Assembly: GCA_002786065.1 (NCBI GenBank)
Contig: NHNY01000026.1
Span: 280,399 to 344,398, forward strand
Reading direction: 5' to 3'
DNA length: 64,000 bases
Source of the DNA: Microcyclospora pomicola
Lineage: Eukaryota > Ascomycota > Dothideomycetes > Capnodiales
Positions 1-11,776 of the stretch are shown here, in pieces. The notes under the pieces are model-generated. The model was given only the letters and a program-made list of their open reading frames with translations. It was not told where the DNA came from and did no database searches. Each line of letters starts with the position of its first letter. The stretch's first letter is position 1. Both the position numbers and the translations under genes were made by a program.

Positions 1-1233
1 TGATGGTCAAGGAGTGGTTCGGTGCGAACAGACAGAGGATACGGACGAAGTGAAGGCGAGAGTATGATTGAAGTAGCCATCGTCAGCCGCACCTCAGAAT
101 CCTTCACGGGTTGGTTCTAAAAATGCGGAATCCTTCCAACATCGCTCTCGTCCCCGCGGCAGCAATTTGCGTTTGGCCATGGCCTAGAATTGTGCTGCCA
201 GCGCCGATCGTCTATTCGTCGCCGCGTTAGCATTTCGAAACGACCATAGACGTTCTTGCTTACTTCACTGCTTCTGCTCGAAGCACCATGAATCTACCCG
301 CCAAATACCTTGGGTTCCGCCAAATTATCTTCTCTTAAATTCATGGCTTCGTTCGGTGCGGGGCCTAGGTGTCTTTTTGTTTCTTCTTTGAAACGGTATC
401 GTCGGTTGAAATCGGCGTGAATCGATAGAGTTGGGGATCGTGAGTCTTAGCCAGCACTAGTCTCTGTGGATTACTTGGCAGGGGTTCCCGACACGTGCTC
501 ACCAAATGGCCACGGCTCTGGGATGCGTGCCGCTCCGCCATCTCCGTATGCGCTCTCTGGTGCACCGATTTCTCTTCAGCCACGTCAATACTCTATGATA
601 TTCTTCGTGTCATCGGCAATCGAAGAACACTTTTTGCTCAAAGTGTAATTGCGATGGTGTATTCTCGAGGCGTATACCGTCGCAAGGAGGATGGACACCT
701 CCGGGGCCAGTCCGGCAGACGTGACTGAGCTCGACCTACGCAATGCATCACGAATATCCAGGATTGACCTAGGGTTGCAACCGGCCCCCTCACACAAGTG
801 GACAAGTCTCCCAACTGGAGGAATAGTCCACACGTAGGCCAGGCTTCCACCATCAGCTGCGATACGCCCTCGTCCATTGGCGCCACATCCGACCTCTTGC
901 ATCTGGTAGACGGTATGAGGACAGCGAGGGCTTTCGCGTCATTTGTTGGCTTGCATGAACCCTAATCGCCCTGTGATGGAGATCATACAATATGGTTGTT
1001 CATGCTGTGCGACCACATATCCTGTAGGTACCGATGGACTGCCAAGCCGGCAAGCTCGACTCACCGGTCATGATCAGCCCAATCAAAGTATTACTGGAAG
1101 GGAGACCCCTCCTGGTACGGCAATACTCTATACAGCCGATCAACAGCTTGTCAGCTTTATTATATTTTTCGATTAGATACGCCCAGTTTCCTCATCTTTC
1201 AACTATTGTCTCAATGAGACTTCATAGTCACCC
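1..1233. other. Intergenic region upstream of the HET gene
   Basis: I see no supportable gene. The short open frames overlap one another on both strands, lack conserved motifs and cannot be joined by convincing introns. An AT-rich stretch around 1158-1175 lies about 65 bp before the HET start and could be a TATA-like promoter element (inference). Confidence 0.5.
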
Positions 1234-3245
1234 ATGGCTAATGTTCCACCCGCGACCCTTGGTCGGGTTGAGTTCCCACTGGAAAAGCAAATATACGAGT
1301 ACATCCCCCTTAGCATCGCCAAGCACGAGATACGCTTGATACGAATTCTCCCTGCTGCTCATCGTGATGGAGAACTTGCTTGCGAACTCATCCATAAGTC
1401 ACTGGATCAGCCCAGTGCAGGTTTTGAATGCCTTTCCTATGCCTGGCAAAGCGAGCAAGTCCAGGGATCGCCGCATTCTCATGTCCTGACGGTCAATCAT
1501 CACTACCGCCTGCATGTCGCCGGAAATCTCGCCGCTTACTTTGAACATGCACGCAATAGCGACGTAGCGACGCCATGGATCTGGGTCGATGCTCTCTGTA
1601 TCAATCAGAATGATGTGGAAGAACGCAGTCGCCAGCTCTTGTTGATGGCCAAGATATACAGCATGGCTGAGCATGTCATAGTATGGTTGGGGCCCGAAGA
1701 GGACGATAGCGCCGATGCCATCGACTTCTTAGAAAGCATTGTCTATCGTAAAGCTTCGGCTTCGACGAGCACTCCCAGCTTCCCTTGGTGGGACTCCAAA
1801 GATCTAGTCCGTTTGAAAGAGGATTTACTCGTAGGTAAGACCCACCGTGGATGGGCAGCCTTGAACCCTCTGATGAGCAGAGCATGGTGGCGGCGGACAT
1901 GGGTCGTGCAAGAAGCCTATCTTGGTCAAGGTGTTACCATGATGTGTGGGAGAAAGAGATTTGACTGGCTTTGTCTATGGACCTTCCTCGAGAACATTTG
2001 GGCTCACTCGCACTGGCTCGAGCAGAATATACCAGAAGCAAAGACACTACTCGAGAGATCTAACGTCGGTCGGACCGTCTTGTATCTGCGTCAGAAGACG
2101 GAGAAACTTGATCTTCTGCAAGCGATGTATCACACTCGCCCTTCGTTGAGCACAGACTCCAGAGACAAGGTATATGGGGTCCTAGGATTAGCACATGATG
2201 CGATGGCAATCGTCCCTAACCCAGACTACACTCTCGATTTGATGCAAATCCTTGCCAAGCTAGCCAAAACCATGACAGATGTGCGGAGGAACCTCGACTT
2301 CTTAATGCTGTCGGATGCGTCCTTCGATCATCTAGACTGGCCTTCGTGGTGCCCAAACATGACCAGGAAAGCGCCTGTGGTTTCGATGAACACCTCGCGA
2401 TTTCTTCCGCGCTACGACAATGCCGGCTTTTGTGCAGCAGGCTACACGGTCCCAAGCGTCAACATATCTTCAGCAGATCGCACAATGGTAGCTTCAGGTT
2501 TCCTTCTTGATATGGTCGATGGACTCGGCCCTTGCCACGATCACTCACATCCAGTATTTGCCACAGGGCAGCCAGTGTACGTTGAGAACCCGTATGGAAC
2601 TGAGGATCGTTGCTTGAAAGCTATCTGGACCACCCTTGTAGCAGATCAGGACTTCGAAGGGACCATGGCATCGTGGCGAGCACCTGATGCTTTCGGCAAG
2701 CATTTTCTAACAAAAGCCCACAAGCTTGAATCGTCACACAGCAAGTTGTCACACGAGAGTGGAGAGTGAGTGTCCCTTATAACGTGAGCGAACCTCGAAA
2801 CCATGCCTGAACTAAACCAGAATCCAGCGCATCATCTGAGGATTATTTCACATCCTGGTATCTCCGGAACAGGGACGTACGTTGCATGGGCAGAACATTG
2901 GCCGCCTGGGTGATGTCGGCCTCCACCGGTTCTCGGTACACGCCAGGAGACGACGATGATGATACGCACGCACGCTACGGCTTCGAACGTCGCTTACGGA
3001 GTGCGACGGCTGGGCGAAGGCTCTGCACTACCCAGCGCGGGTACCTTGGACTTGTGAACAACAGCACGCAGCGAGGGGATCATCTTTGTATCTTGTTGGG
3101 TGGGAGAATGCCGCTTATCCTCCGGCCCATGGGAGCATCTTACCGGCTCGTTGGAGAATGCTACATTCACGGGTACATGTTCGGAGAAGCAGTCGAACAG
3201 CTCCAAGCGGGCGTACATTCGCTCGTAGACATCACGGTGTGTTGA
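1234..3245 (+). CDS. HET-domain (heterokaryon incompatibility) protein
   Basis: Two exons, 1234-2765 and 2828-3245, with a 62-bp GTGAGT..CAG intron, give 649 residues. The HET domain covers roughly residues 64-225: it opens with FECLSYAW, has the core PWIWVDALCINQND and continues to VIVWLGPEEDD. The second exon carries the usual C-terminal block of this family (around RGYLGLVNNSTQRGD and LVGECYIHGYMFGEA), which confirms the splice. HET proteins mediate non-self recognition between fungal individuals and often trigger cell death; most, like this one, have no assigned partner. No NACHT, ankyrin or WD repeats are visible, so this is the stand-alone form. The start is the first ATG of the frame. 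The family assignment is firm; the biological role is inferred from the family. Confidence 0.93.
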
Positions 3246-3550
3246 ATGCCTGATTATTCTTATTCACTAAACGTCATATAGGACCAGGAATCAGGTTTCG
3301 TGACGAATGCGCAAAAAATGACTCAATACGATTCGTGTTTCATCTTGCGTGATTTCTGGAGAAGTATCTCGACTTCGCCCCGCTGTGGCGGTTTCAGCCT
3401 TGCGTGCGGCTCTATCGAGCTTGATGCTGGGGTTCTGTAGCTTGATCAATAATTGCTGCGCCTGCGCCCTCGATCTTCAATTTCTACCCTCGACTCACCA
3501 CTTCTCTCACATTTCTTACCATCACAAAGCTGCCGTGAGAGACCAGAACG

Positions 3551-3651
3551 ATGTCCTCAATCCCCGATCTTGCGTTGGTGCGTCGGGAGCCAGGACAGGT
3601 GCCGGTCCAGCAACAGCAGCAGAACCAGCGCCGCCAGCAGCATGAATATTC

Positions 3652-3685
<34 letters not shown>

Positions 3686-4063
3686 TATCCACAGAACGGA
3701 TATTTCTTCTACCAGGACAATAGGACATATCAAGCCTTTGCTCCGCCGCCACCTCAAGGACAGCAGCCGCAGCAGCAGCAGCAGCAATACGGGCAACCAC
3801 ACCGACCTCCTCAGTACCATGCTGCGCAACAGCAAGTGTACCAACCTGGATACTATGGCCCGCAGTATGCCAACCCCGCCGATGCTGAAGGCAATGCATG
3901 GACGCGCTATGTCATGGGTATGCTACAGAATCCCAACGGACAGCCCTACAATGCCTACCAAGCGGAGTATGATCGCAGAACCCAGGATGGAGTCCAGGCC
4001 ATCCTCGGCAACATGATGAATTCTCCTGATCTCAGGACCGTCAGACGGGCTTGGCAACGCTAG
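3551..4063 (+). CDS. Glutamine-rich protein of unknown function
   Basis: Single exon, 170 residues. The N-terminal half is low complexity: an uninterrupted run of ten Gln encoded by pure CAG at residues 35-44, a second Q-run near residues 74-80, and Pro/Tyr/Gln-rich linkers. The C-terminal 60 residues (from YANPADAEGNAWTRYVMGML) are of normal composition and probably form the conserved folded part. There is no signal peptide or membrane segment. A pyrimidine-rich leader precedes the ATG. The domain is not one I recognise; Q-rich fungal proteins are often transcription or RNA-associated, but nothing here proves that. The ordered C-terminus and sensible start make it a likely real gene. Confidence 0.6.
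3653..3682 (+). repeat. (CAG)10 trinucleotide repeat
   Basis: Ten perfect CAG units encode the longest glutamine tract of the Q-rich protein. Shorter interrupted CAG/CAA runs occur near 3610-3625 and 3765-3785. Pure runs of this length are prone to length change by slippage. Confidence 0.95.
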
Positions 4064-5651
4064 GATATGAGTGCTGGATAGCACTGTGGCCGTTTGCTTC
4101 ATTCTTCTCAGCTGATGGCCTCGAGCGTTTTGGAAGCTGCGAAGGAGCGTTTGATCTAGTGAAAACGTCAAAGTGTCTAAGCGGCGTGTTGTTTTTGTCT
4201 GAACGTCATGTTTTCTGTTCTGGATTGCTAGCACTCCATAGCTCTACGATGTACTCTTGGTATGCAACGTTGACGTCTCACGCTTTCAAGCCTTTCACTT
4301 TGTTACGTTACGTTAGGAGCTCGACGAGTGAAATGGCCTGCTGTCATTCATGTAACAGCCAGAGGCTCAGGATTTGACGCGGATCATGACCGACTGTAAG
4401 TCTGCATGTCTGTGTTTGTTGAAGTGCCGTGAGACTGCTCGTCGTCCAGACAAGGTTAAGCACTTATGTGACCGAGCACCGCGGCAGCTCCGCATAAGTT
4501 GTGTACTGTATCGGTATCTTCACGGTGTAGGCAAATCCAGGTCTTCCCGCTCGATCTCCAGCACGGACCTTGCTGTCGACGAGATATCTGATTGATGCTG
4601 ACTCGACGGCTGCACCGGGCCAGGATGTCAGGTCCGGCCGGGTAGGACATACCACTTGGCATGTATGTGTTCGCCATCACGGGAGCAATGTGCAAGGGAC
4701 AAAATACACATTCATCGCGCCATAGGAGCCAAGTAGGTGGTGCAGCAATAATGATGACGCATTATGGTTTCAATAATACTCATGAAATGGTCATCATCAT
4801 TGACGCGACATGATCAGTGAAGTACTCAACCTTCGAGTAAGTAGGTCATGCCTGAAAGAGACAGCGCACGATTTTGTGTCTATTGTACGGAAGTGGATTA
4901 GTGAAGCCTGCAAGTGTGGTCTGACGGTTGTATCCGTCACGCCGGCCGTCCTCATGCAGGGACGCTTTGTCGAATGACTGATGACACGTGAAGTCCCTGA
5001 TCTATCGAACAGCGCGAGTTAAGTCTGCAGTATCTATCCATCATGCTACATGAAAGGTAGTTCACTCCACTCGGAAGACGGTACACTGGCCAGGTCAAAG
5101 TCCACTCGCAGCATGAAGCTGTCGTTGTGATGGAGACATCTAGTGTTGAATACTTTGATGAACACCGCCAACATCAAAAGATCACATGGCCATGGTGACC
5201 TGCTTGCGCGTCAGTCTCCAACCACGCCGCAGGCCGAAAAGCGCATGGCAGGGGAAGAAAGACTCTCCATGCTGCGCCGTCCGCACTGTTCCCGAGAACT
5301 GGCAACGGCTGCAACGCTTTGACGTACTCGTGGCAAGAGTCTCGTCGTAGTGGAACAAGCGAAGGGGTTCGTATTGACCAGCTTTCACGATCTCTCCAAA
5401 ACCACAAACCACAGTGGTCAGGAAGGCAACGCACAGTCCATTCCGCTTACTTTTTCTGCATTGGAGCGATGACAACATGTGCAGTCTATCCTCGGACTCC
5501 GGTCTGCGACAGATTGCGAAGGATTTTGCGAGAAGTCCAGAGTACCATGAAGGAGGAGTGGCAATTTCATGGAGTTCGCTCGACTTGCCACAGTGGTGAA
5601 CGTGGCAGTGAGCAGGGCGACGGCCGTCCATTATGAGTTTAGCCCCTCTCT
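4064..5651. other. Intergenic region between the Q-rich gene and the MFS gene
   Basis: About 1.6 kb separating two convergent genes. A minus-strand open frame of 157 codons (5182-5655) has no recognisable motif, is cysteine/arginine-rich without pattern, and overlaps the end of the transporter; I do not support it. Nothing else stands out. Confidence 0.5.
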
Positions 5652-7067
5652 TCAATCCGATGGCGACCTGCTTCGGTCATATCGGTTCAGTCTCCACACT
5701 GGATACAGGAATGTAAGCACAGCGCCGGTCAAGATACAGCCGACGAAGATCTGCACCTTGAGGAAATCACCGGTCACTGTATCCACCAAAGTTCCAGCAA
5801 TCGGTGTCCCAATCAATGCGCCGAGTCCAGCGCTGACCCAAAGCTGCCCCAGTCTGGTACCAAGCACCTCAAGGGCACTGATCTCTGGGTGCGACACGAT
5901 GACGGGGTTGCCGCTGATGAAGACTCCGGAACCGAAGCCGAGCATGATACACCAAACCACGAAACCGGCGTAGCTGGAAACGGCAATCCAGCAGAAGAAG
6001 ATGACGGTAGTCGCAATCGTTGCCGCGAAGACAATGTTGATGGCGCCGAACCTCTGAATCAACAAGCTTGGCAACAGTCGTCCGAAGATGCTGGCGGCGT
6101 TGAAGATGGCCACAGCATAGATAGCGAGATTGGAGCTGGATCCAAGCGCGGACATCGCAAAAGTAGGAATGTAGAAGATTGGTACCCAGTAGCTCAGAAA
6201 CTGCAGAAAGAACGCAATAGCAAGCATGAGATAGGCTGGCTCCGCCAAAGCTTTGATCTCGGTCAAATTGCGTGGCTTTGTCTGTTTGACTGGCGCCGAC
6301 CATACGAGCGCAAGCCCGAGGACGCACAATCCTAAATTCAGGAACCCGAAGACGCGACACGTCCAGCCGAATCCGATCTGAGGGACTAGTTTGATGAACA
6401 TTATCGGGTACACAACGCCGCCCACGCTGGCGCCGGTCGTTGTGGCAGCCACGGCATACGCCCGGTTTTTCGTGAACGAGCCCGTCACGAAGGACAAGGC
6501 GGGAACGTAGACAAGCCCGCCTCCGATGCTGAAGCAGACGGCCTGGGATAGCATGACTTGATAGTACTCGGTGGAAAGACTGAGCATCATGAGCCCGAAG
6601 ACCATCATGAAACTTCCGATGACAAGGATGGTCTTCAGATAGCCACGATCGAAGAAAGGTCCGGCCAGAACACCGGAGCACAGAAGCAGGAATGATCCAA
6701 GAGACCCAACCCAGGCGGTCGTAGAAGCGCTGGACTGGGGTAGCAGTGTCTCGGTGTAGTACAGCTCGAACGCGCCGTAAGCTGTTGGTGGACCCCTGGC
6801 AATGCGTGTCAGTGGGAGCAAGCAGATGCGATGCAAGGGGAAGAGCGGAATGGAAGATACTGACCAAGCAGCGACGAAAAGCAGCCAAGCTCCCAGCACT
6901 CGTAGCCATGCCTGAAGGTCCTCCTTCGGTGTTTCTGGGGCTGAGGCAGGGTGTGCTGCTTTCTCGTCGGAGGCTGCTTCTTCGTTGCCGGAGTCTGCAC
7001 AGTGGCCATCCTGCCTAGGAATCTCCTCGCTCGCCTGTTTAGACTTGACGCTCGGCGTGGAAGCCAT
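5652..7067 (-). CDS. MFS transporter, monocarboxylate-porter type
   Basis: Two exons on the minus strand, 7067-6865 and 6795-5652, 448 residues. The 69-bp GTCAGT..CAG intron keeps the frame open if retained, but removing it restores the family motif FVAAWGPPTAYGAFELYY in the first membrane helix. About 12 hydrophobic helices follow an N-terminal cytoplasmic tail of some 50 polar residues. The pattern, including an early GSLGSFLLL helix and the YVPALSFVTGSF region, is that of fungal monocarboxylate (MCT/MCH-like) porters, many of which sit beside metabolite genes. The start is the first true ATG; the frame upstream has only a TTG. It is transcribed away from the A-T-C enzyme, which suggests a shared promoter and export or uptake of its product (inference). 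Confidence 0.88.
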   Translation of the reverse strand: MASTPSVKSKQASEEIPRQDGHCADSGNEEAASDEKAAHPASAPETPKEDLQAWLRVLGAWLLFVAAWSVSSIPLFPLHRICLLPLTRIARGPPTAYGAFELYYTETLLPQSSASTTAWVGSLGSFLLLCSGVLAGPFFDRGYLKTILVIGSFMMVFGLMMLSLSTEYYQVMLSQAVCFSIGGGLVYVPALSFVTGSFTKNRAYAVAATTTGASVGGVVYPIMFIKLVPQIGFGWTCRVFGFLNLGLCVLGLALVWSAPVKQTKPRNLTEIKALAEPAYLMLAIAFFLQFLSYWVPIFYIPTFAMSALGSSSNLAIYAVAIFNAASIFGRLLPSLLIQRFGAINIVFAATIATTVIFFCWIAVSSYAGFVVWCIMLGFGSGVFISGNPVIVSHPEISALEVLGTRLGQLWVSAGLGALIGTPIAGTLVDTVTGDFLKVQIFVGCILTGAVLTFLYPVWRLNRYDRSRSPSD

Positions 7068-7868
7068 GCTGACCTTGTAGAGGCGTGAAGTTGTTGCTCT
7101 GCGTATGTCTTGTCTGATCGTCAATGTCGAGATATCCGCTCGTCAAAATGAGGGTTGGCTGGCAACGAGCAGTGGCTAAAGATCAGGTATAAAGAAAGGG
7201 AGAGTTGGTGCAAAACCTATCGCAGGATGTTGATAGCTGTGATGCGCTCATATGGGGGCTAGGGTTGGCAGGGTGGATCTCTACGTCGGTGGACCCGGCT
7301 ATGGTCGATAGCCTTTGAAATAGTTTCATGGAGATCGCAAACACGTCAAGATCTAAACCCAAAGTAGTTGTCACACACCACGGCCGATCTCTCAAGTCTC
7401 AGCGCTTATCTTGGATAAGGTAGATACAAGCAAACTCTAATTCTTGCGCTCGGATCCACTCCACAGAAGAACACTCCAGGTAAGGTAGAGTACGTGTCAA
7501 TATCCGACCGCTGCTCACAAAGGCATGAATTTATCGTCCGTCAGCACGGTGGGATCAAGTTCATCTACGTTCCCGTCGCAAGAGACAGATATTGGATGGC
7601 TACCCGACAACCTGATCGCGGGACAATAAGACCGATGTTCAAGCCGTTGAGATGTCCGTGACTTTGTGCGCCAATGATTGGACTAAGGTAGTAGTCCTGC
7701 AATGCGGCAAGACGTATTCATTGGGACGATGTCGACACTAGAGAACCCACAGTTCGGCACAGTCTTTTAGCCCTGCTGATACCGCACAGGGATGTTTTAT
7801 CTCTATCTATCACCATCGAGAACTCCCCGCGGCTGGCCATTGCACACGCCTTTTCCTTTCTTCCCCTT
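7068..7868. promoter_or_regulatory. Divergent intergenic region, MFS / A-T-C enzyme
   Basis: About 0.8 kb lies between the start codons of two divergently transcribed genes and must hold both promoters. I found no convincing palindromic site for a cluster-specific regulator by eye. Confidence 0.5.
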
Positions 7869-10800
7869 ATGAGTCTCGATATGACTGACGAGCACGAGCA
7901 AATGTCCGAGTGTCACGGCGCTGAGTCGTCAAGTCCGTCCGCAAGTATGTAGGGTAGGGTTTTGAAGTCACCACTGAGATGTCTCACAAAACCGACTAGA
8001 CCATGCGTAAATTGGATGTAGGCTGATCTGACTTGCCAGCGTTACATGATCTTCTCGCAGAAGCAGCGGAAGCTTACCCAGATGAATTGGCGCTTGCATG
8101 CCTACACCAACCTGCAGATCTACTGGCTTCCCACATCCGCAGCCCGCGAAAAGACGCCTACTTGAGATGGACCTTTGCAACATTGACGCAAGTCAGCCAT
8201 GTTTGTGCGGGAGCTTTCGCTGCGGCCGGTCTACGTCCTGGAAATCGGCTTGTTGCCTACATTTCCAATGGCGCAGAATACCATGTGCTCTTGAGAGCAG
8301 CACTGGAGTTGAATTGTATCTTTTGTCCAATGGTACGCATGTCCTCAGCTCACATCACCAGCACGAGGTTCTGATGACTCTCGAACACCCTAGAATCCAA
8401 GGTCGGTCATCAACGCCGCCGAAGTAGAGAATGTACTCAACGTGGTAAAGCCCGATTTGGTTGTAGCACAAGACGAGTCGACTGCGTCTAAGATGGACGA
8501 GTGCTTGAAAGACTACAAAGTTGCCCATAGTTTGATCCTCGAGCCTTCACGTAAGGAGACTTTGAAATCGTGGCAGAGCTTTGAGAAATTTCTCGAAGTG
8601 TCTAAGGAGACCACCATTCTTGAGGATCTCTCAATCCAAAGACGACCGGACGATGTGATTTTAATTCTCATGACAAGCGGCACTACATCTCTCCCGAAAG
8701 GATGTCCGCATACGAATACTTCTTTCGCCGCTTGGGCCACGGCCTACAAGTTTGCTGGTGGCTATGACCGAACTCGCCGTCTTTGCGCTCACCTACCAAT
8801 GTCGCACATCTTCGGCATGAATTCCTCGTTCAGTTTCCATCTAAGCGGTCTGCCCATCGTACATGCTTCTGCCTTCTTCGATCCCGGAACATCTTTGAGA
8901 GCGATTCGTGAAGAGAGAACGACCGATTTTGCGGGCGTACCTGCTGTCTTGTCTGCAATCATTGCTCATCCAGACCGCGCAAAGACGGACACGTCATGCT
9001 TACAATACGTCGTGTTGGGAGCCACCACAGTCGCACCAGCTACGGTGAAAAGTGCCATGGAGGACTTGGGTGTGACCAAGGTAAGTAATGCTTGGGGCAT
9101 GAGTGAAGGTGCCCCTGCATTGATGACTGCCTTCCATGATTGTCCCTCCGAGCCACCCGAGAGAGTATCATCCGGCCACGCACTTCCGGGATCCAAGCTT
9201 CGTATTTGTGATCCGGAGAATGGAAAGGTTATCCCCAGGGGTCAGCCCGGCGAGCTTCACATGGCCGGAGCCATGGTCATACAAGATTACTGGACCTCCG
9301 ATAATCGCGACACGAGCGGCGAGTTTGTTGAGGACGAGCACGGAAAGTGGCTCAAGACAGGAGATCAGGCCATCATGAGTGAGGATGGTACCATTGAAAT
9401 CGTCGGCAGATACAAACATCTGATCATTCGAGGCGGGGAGAACATATCTCCCAAGTCGATCGAGTCTGTGCTCCTGGGCAAATTTGGTCTGGAGGCAGAA
9501 GTGATTGGCATCCCCGACGAGATTGCAGGAGAAGTTCCCGCTGCAGTCATCAAGTCGGTACCTGCCGGAGACATCCCACATTCGCAGATACAAGAGACTG
9601 TGGTGAAAGAGCTCGGTCAGGGATATGCACTACAGGAAATCATTCCACTCGAAGCTCTACAAATCGACGATTTTCCGAAAACCGTGTCCGGGAAAGTACA
9701 AAAGCATGTACTGAGTGATCAAGTCGTCGAGTACCTTGATCACACAAGTTCGGACGGACGGCCCAGTGACGGAGAAGCCTCGAATGACACCACTCAACAG
9801 CTGACTGAGGTGTGGCGCAAAGTGTTGAGAGTCGATGACCTCCAGGCCGATGATAACATCAATGACTGGGCTGATAGCCTGGTGATTGCTCGCTTTCCAG
9901 GAGTTCTGCAGCGTGAGACCGGATACAAAATGACACCGTAAGTCATATCCAGAGTATATGTCTATGGTATGGGCACTGACCTTAATATCAGAGAGGAAGT
10001 TCTCTCTAACAACACAGTTAAGTCCCAGGCTCAACTTCTTGAACAGCGTGAGTAAAGCCACCACTGAATTGCTTTCTCGGGTGTTCAGATTGCTAGACTG
10101 AGCTGATTTGAGTACACAGGCACGAAGACTACGCAACAGAACCCGTCGCCCGTCAATTTTCCGGCGCGGGACGGACCTCCGAAGACAAGCGACATGGTCC
10201 ATACGAAAGGCAGCGAGGAGGAATTCCAGAAGACAAAGAACGTTTGCGAAGAGTTACTCAGTACTATACAGCTTGCCTGGGATGATGTTCAAGGTAGGAC
10301 TGGATGGTCTGTCCTGGAGACTCAAACATCCATGACTGACACTATCAACCAGACATCACCCCTCTCTACAGCTACCAGGCGCACTTTCTCGAGAAAACGA
10401 GGTTGCAGAGCAACAACCACCGGCATGCGTACTTTGCGCCTAAAACTAGCGTCAAGGAGCTCCGCGCAGCTGTCGAAAATGCGTTGTCTCAGCATGACAT
10501 GTTCCGCACTCTAGCGATCAAACTCGAAGATCAAATCCCACTGCACGTCATTATGCGACCAAGCGAACGATGGTTCCAACAATGTATCACGACCCTTGAA
10601 CAACCCATCGAGACTGCAGCAGACCTGAAGCGGCTACTGTGGAATGATGAACGCTATGACTACGCCGCGTTCCCTGGCCCTCTCTTCAGAGTCGTCATTG
10701 TGCATGTTGAAGACCAAGATTGTGCTGGTATGGTTTACATGGCTCAGCATTCGGTCTTTGACGGAATCTCTCTGCCGTTCTTCCTGGAAGATCTCGACAC

Positions 10801-11776
10801 CCTGTTGGCTGGCAAAGATTCCTCCTCGCTGACAAAAAAAATACCTTTCAAAGCGTGGGCGGACTCGGAGTACAGCCTCAGGCAATCTGTCGCGGCTCGA
10901 ATTGCCATAGACTGGAACGTCAATCGTCTGCGCGGGTGTCATGCGAAAGAGTCTTGTCTTTTCCCAGAGAAGAGAGCATTGGAGTGGTTCAAAGGCAGTT
11001 CCATGGGCTGGGTGGACAGATCAAGTGGAAAGCCCGGGCAAGATCGTCCATCGCTGGTCTCCGAGGGAGATGGAGTGACCGGCTTTTCCGTGACCTGCGA
11101 ACTACCTGATATGCAACGTCTAAAGCAAGAGCATGGCCTCGAGATGTTTACCGTGCTGCGAGCTGCCTTGGCATTGCTGAACATGAGGCATACTGGCCAA
11201 GATTCGGCATTTTTCGCTCAGTACCAAGCGGGGCGTACCTGGCCGTATCTCCAAGCATGGCAGGCCTCACTCCTTCCATCGGCGATGGAGGTCGATGGAC
11301 CGACTGTGCAGGCTGTTATTGTAGCGGTCGAGGTGACGCATGGGGAATCGGCGGGAGAGCTGATGCAGAGGCTACAGGAGGAGCAGACCTCGATCACAGC
11401 ACATGCTCACGCACCTTTTGGGAAGATTGTAAGCACGCTCAACGAGGACGGATCTGGCGATGGCGATTTCATGTTTGAGGTATGGAGACGTCAGATCCTC
11501 AACTGGCTGCCTCCTTCGCCCGACTCAGGGCTAGAAGTCCTCCAAAAGATCCAACAGGTCAGTCGTGCCGACTGCGGAATTCTATGGAACTGCATGCAGC
11601 TTCAGCAGGACCAGGTCCAGATCATGCCGAGCTGGGACGATGCTCAACTCACCCCTTCCGAGGTGGAAGACATGCTGAATGAGATGATCGAACTGGCGCG
11701 CGCTCTAGCTGACGCTGATAATTGGGATACCGAGGTTAGCAAGATACGGGACACTTCTCGACAGGCTCAGGCGTAA
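7869..11776 (+). CDS. NRPS-like A-T-C enzyme (adenylation, carrier, condensation)
   Basis: Six exons, 7869-7944, 8040-8332, 8394-9937, 9992-10047, 10120-10293 and 10353-11776, total 3567 nt, 1188 residues; all phases agree. The adenylation domain covers about residues 25-560: the phosphate loop MTSGTTSLPKG near 217, WGMSEGAP, WLKTGD, GRYKHLIIRGGENI, and the C-terminal lysine motif KTVSGK. Its sequence looks more like acyl/aryl-CoA ligases than amino-acid A domains. A carrier domain follows, with its serine in WADSL near 618. A condensation domain covers about 710-1160, with QHSVFDG near 846-852 replacing the usual HHxxxDG; the second (catalytic) His remains. The order A-T-C without a release domain suggests that an acyl or aryl group is activated, loaded and passed to an acceptor by the condensation domain. 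The substrate is not readable from the sequence. Confidence 0.9.

Noticed and set aside
3-53. A plus-strand frame (MVKEWFGANRQRIRTK) ending at 53 that recalls helix 3 of a homeodomain
   Set aside because: Only 16 codons are visible, the WF-x-N-x-R spacing is off by one, and the rest would lie outside the window.
5182-5655. 157-codon minus-strand frame
   Set aside because: No motif, overlaps the end of the MFS gene, composition unlike the neighbouring real genes.
6796-6864. In-frame 23-residue insertion in the first helix of the MFS protein
   Set aside because: It is a retained 69-bp intron; removal restores the family motif.
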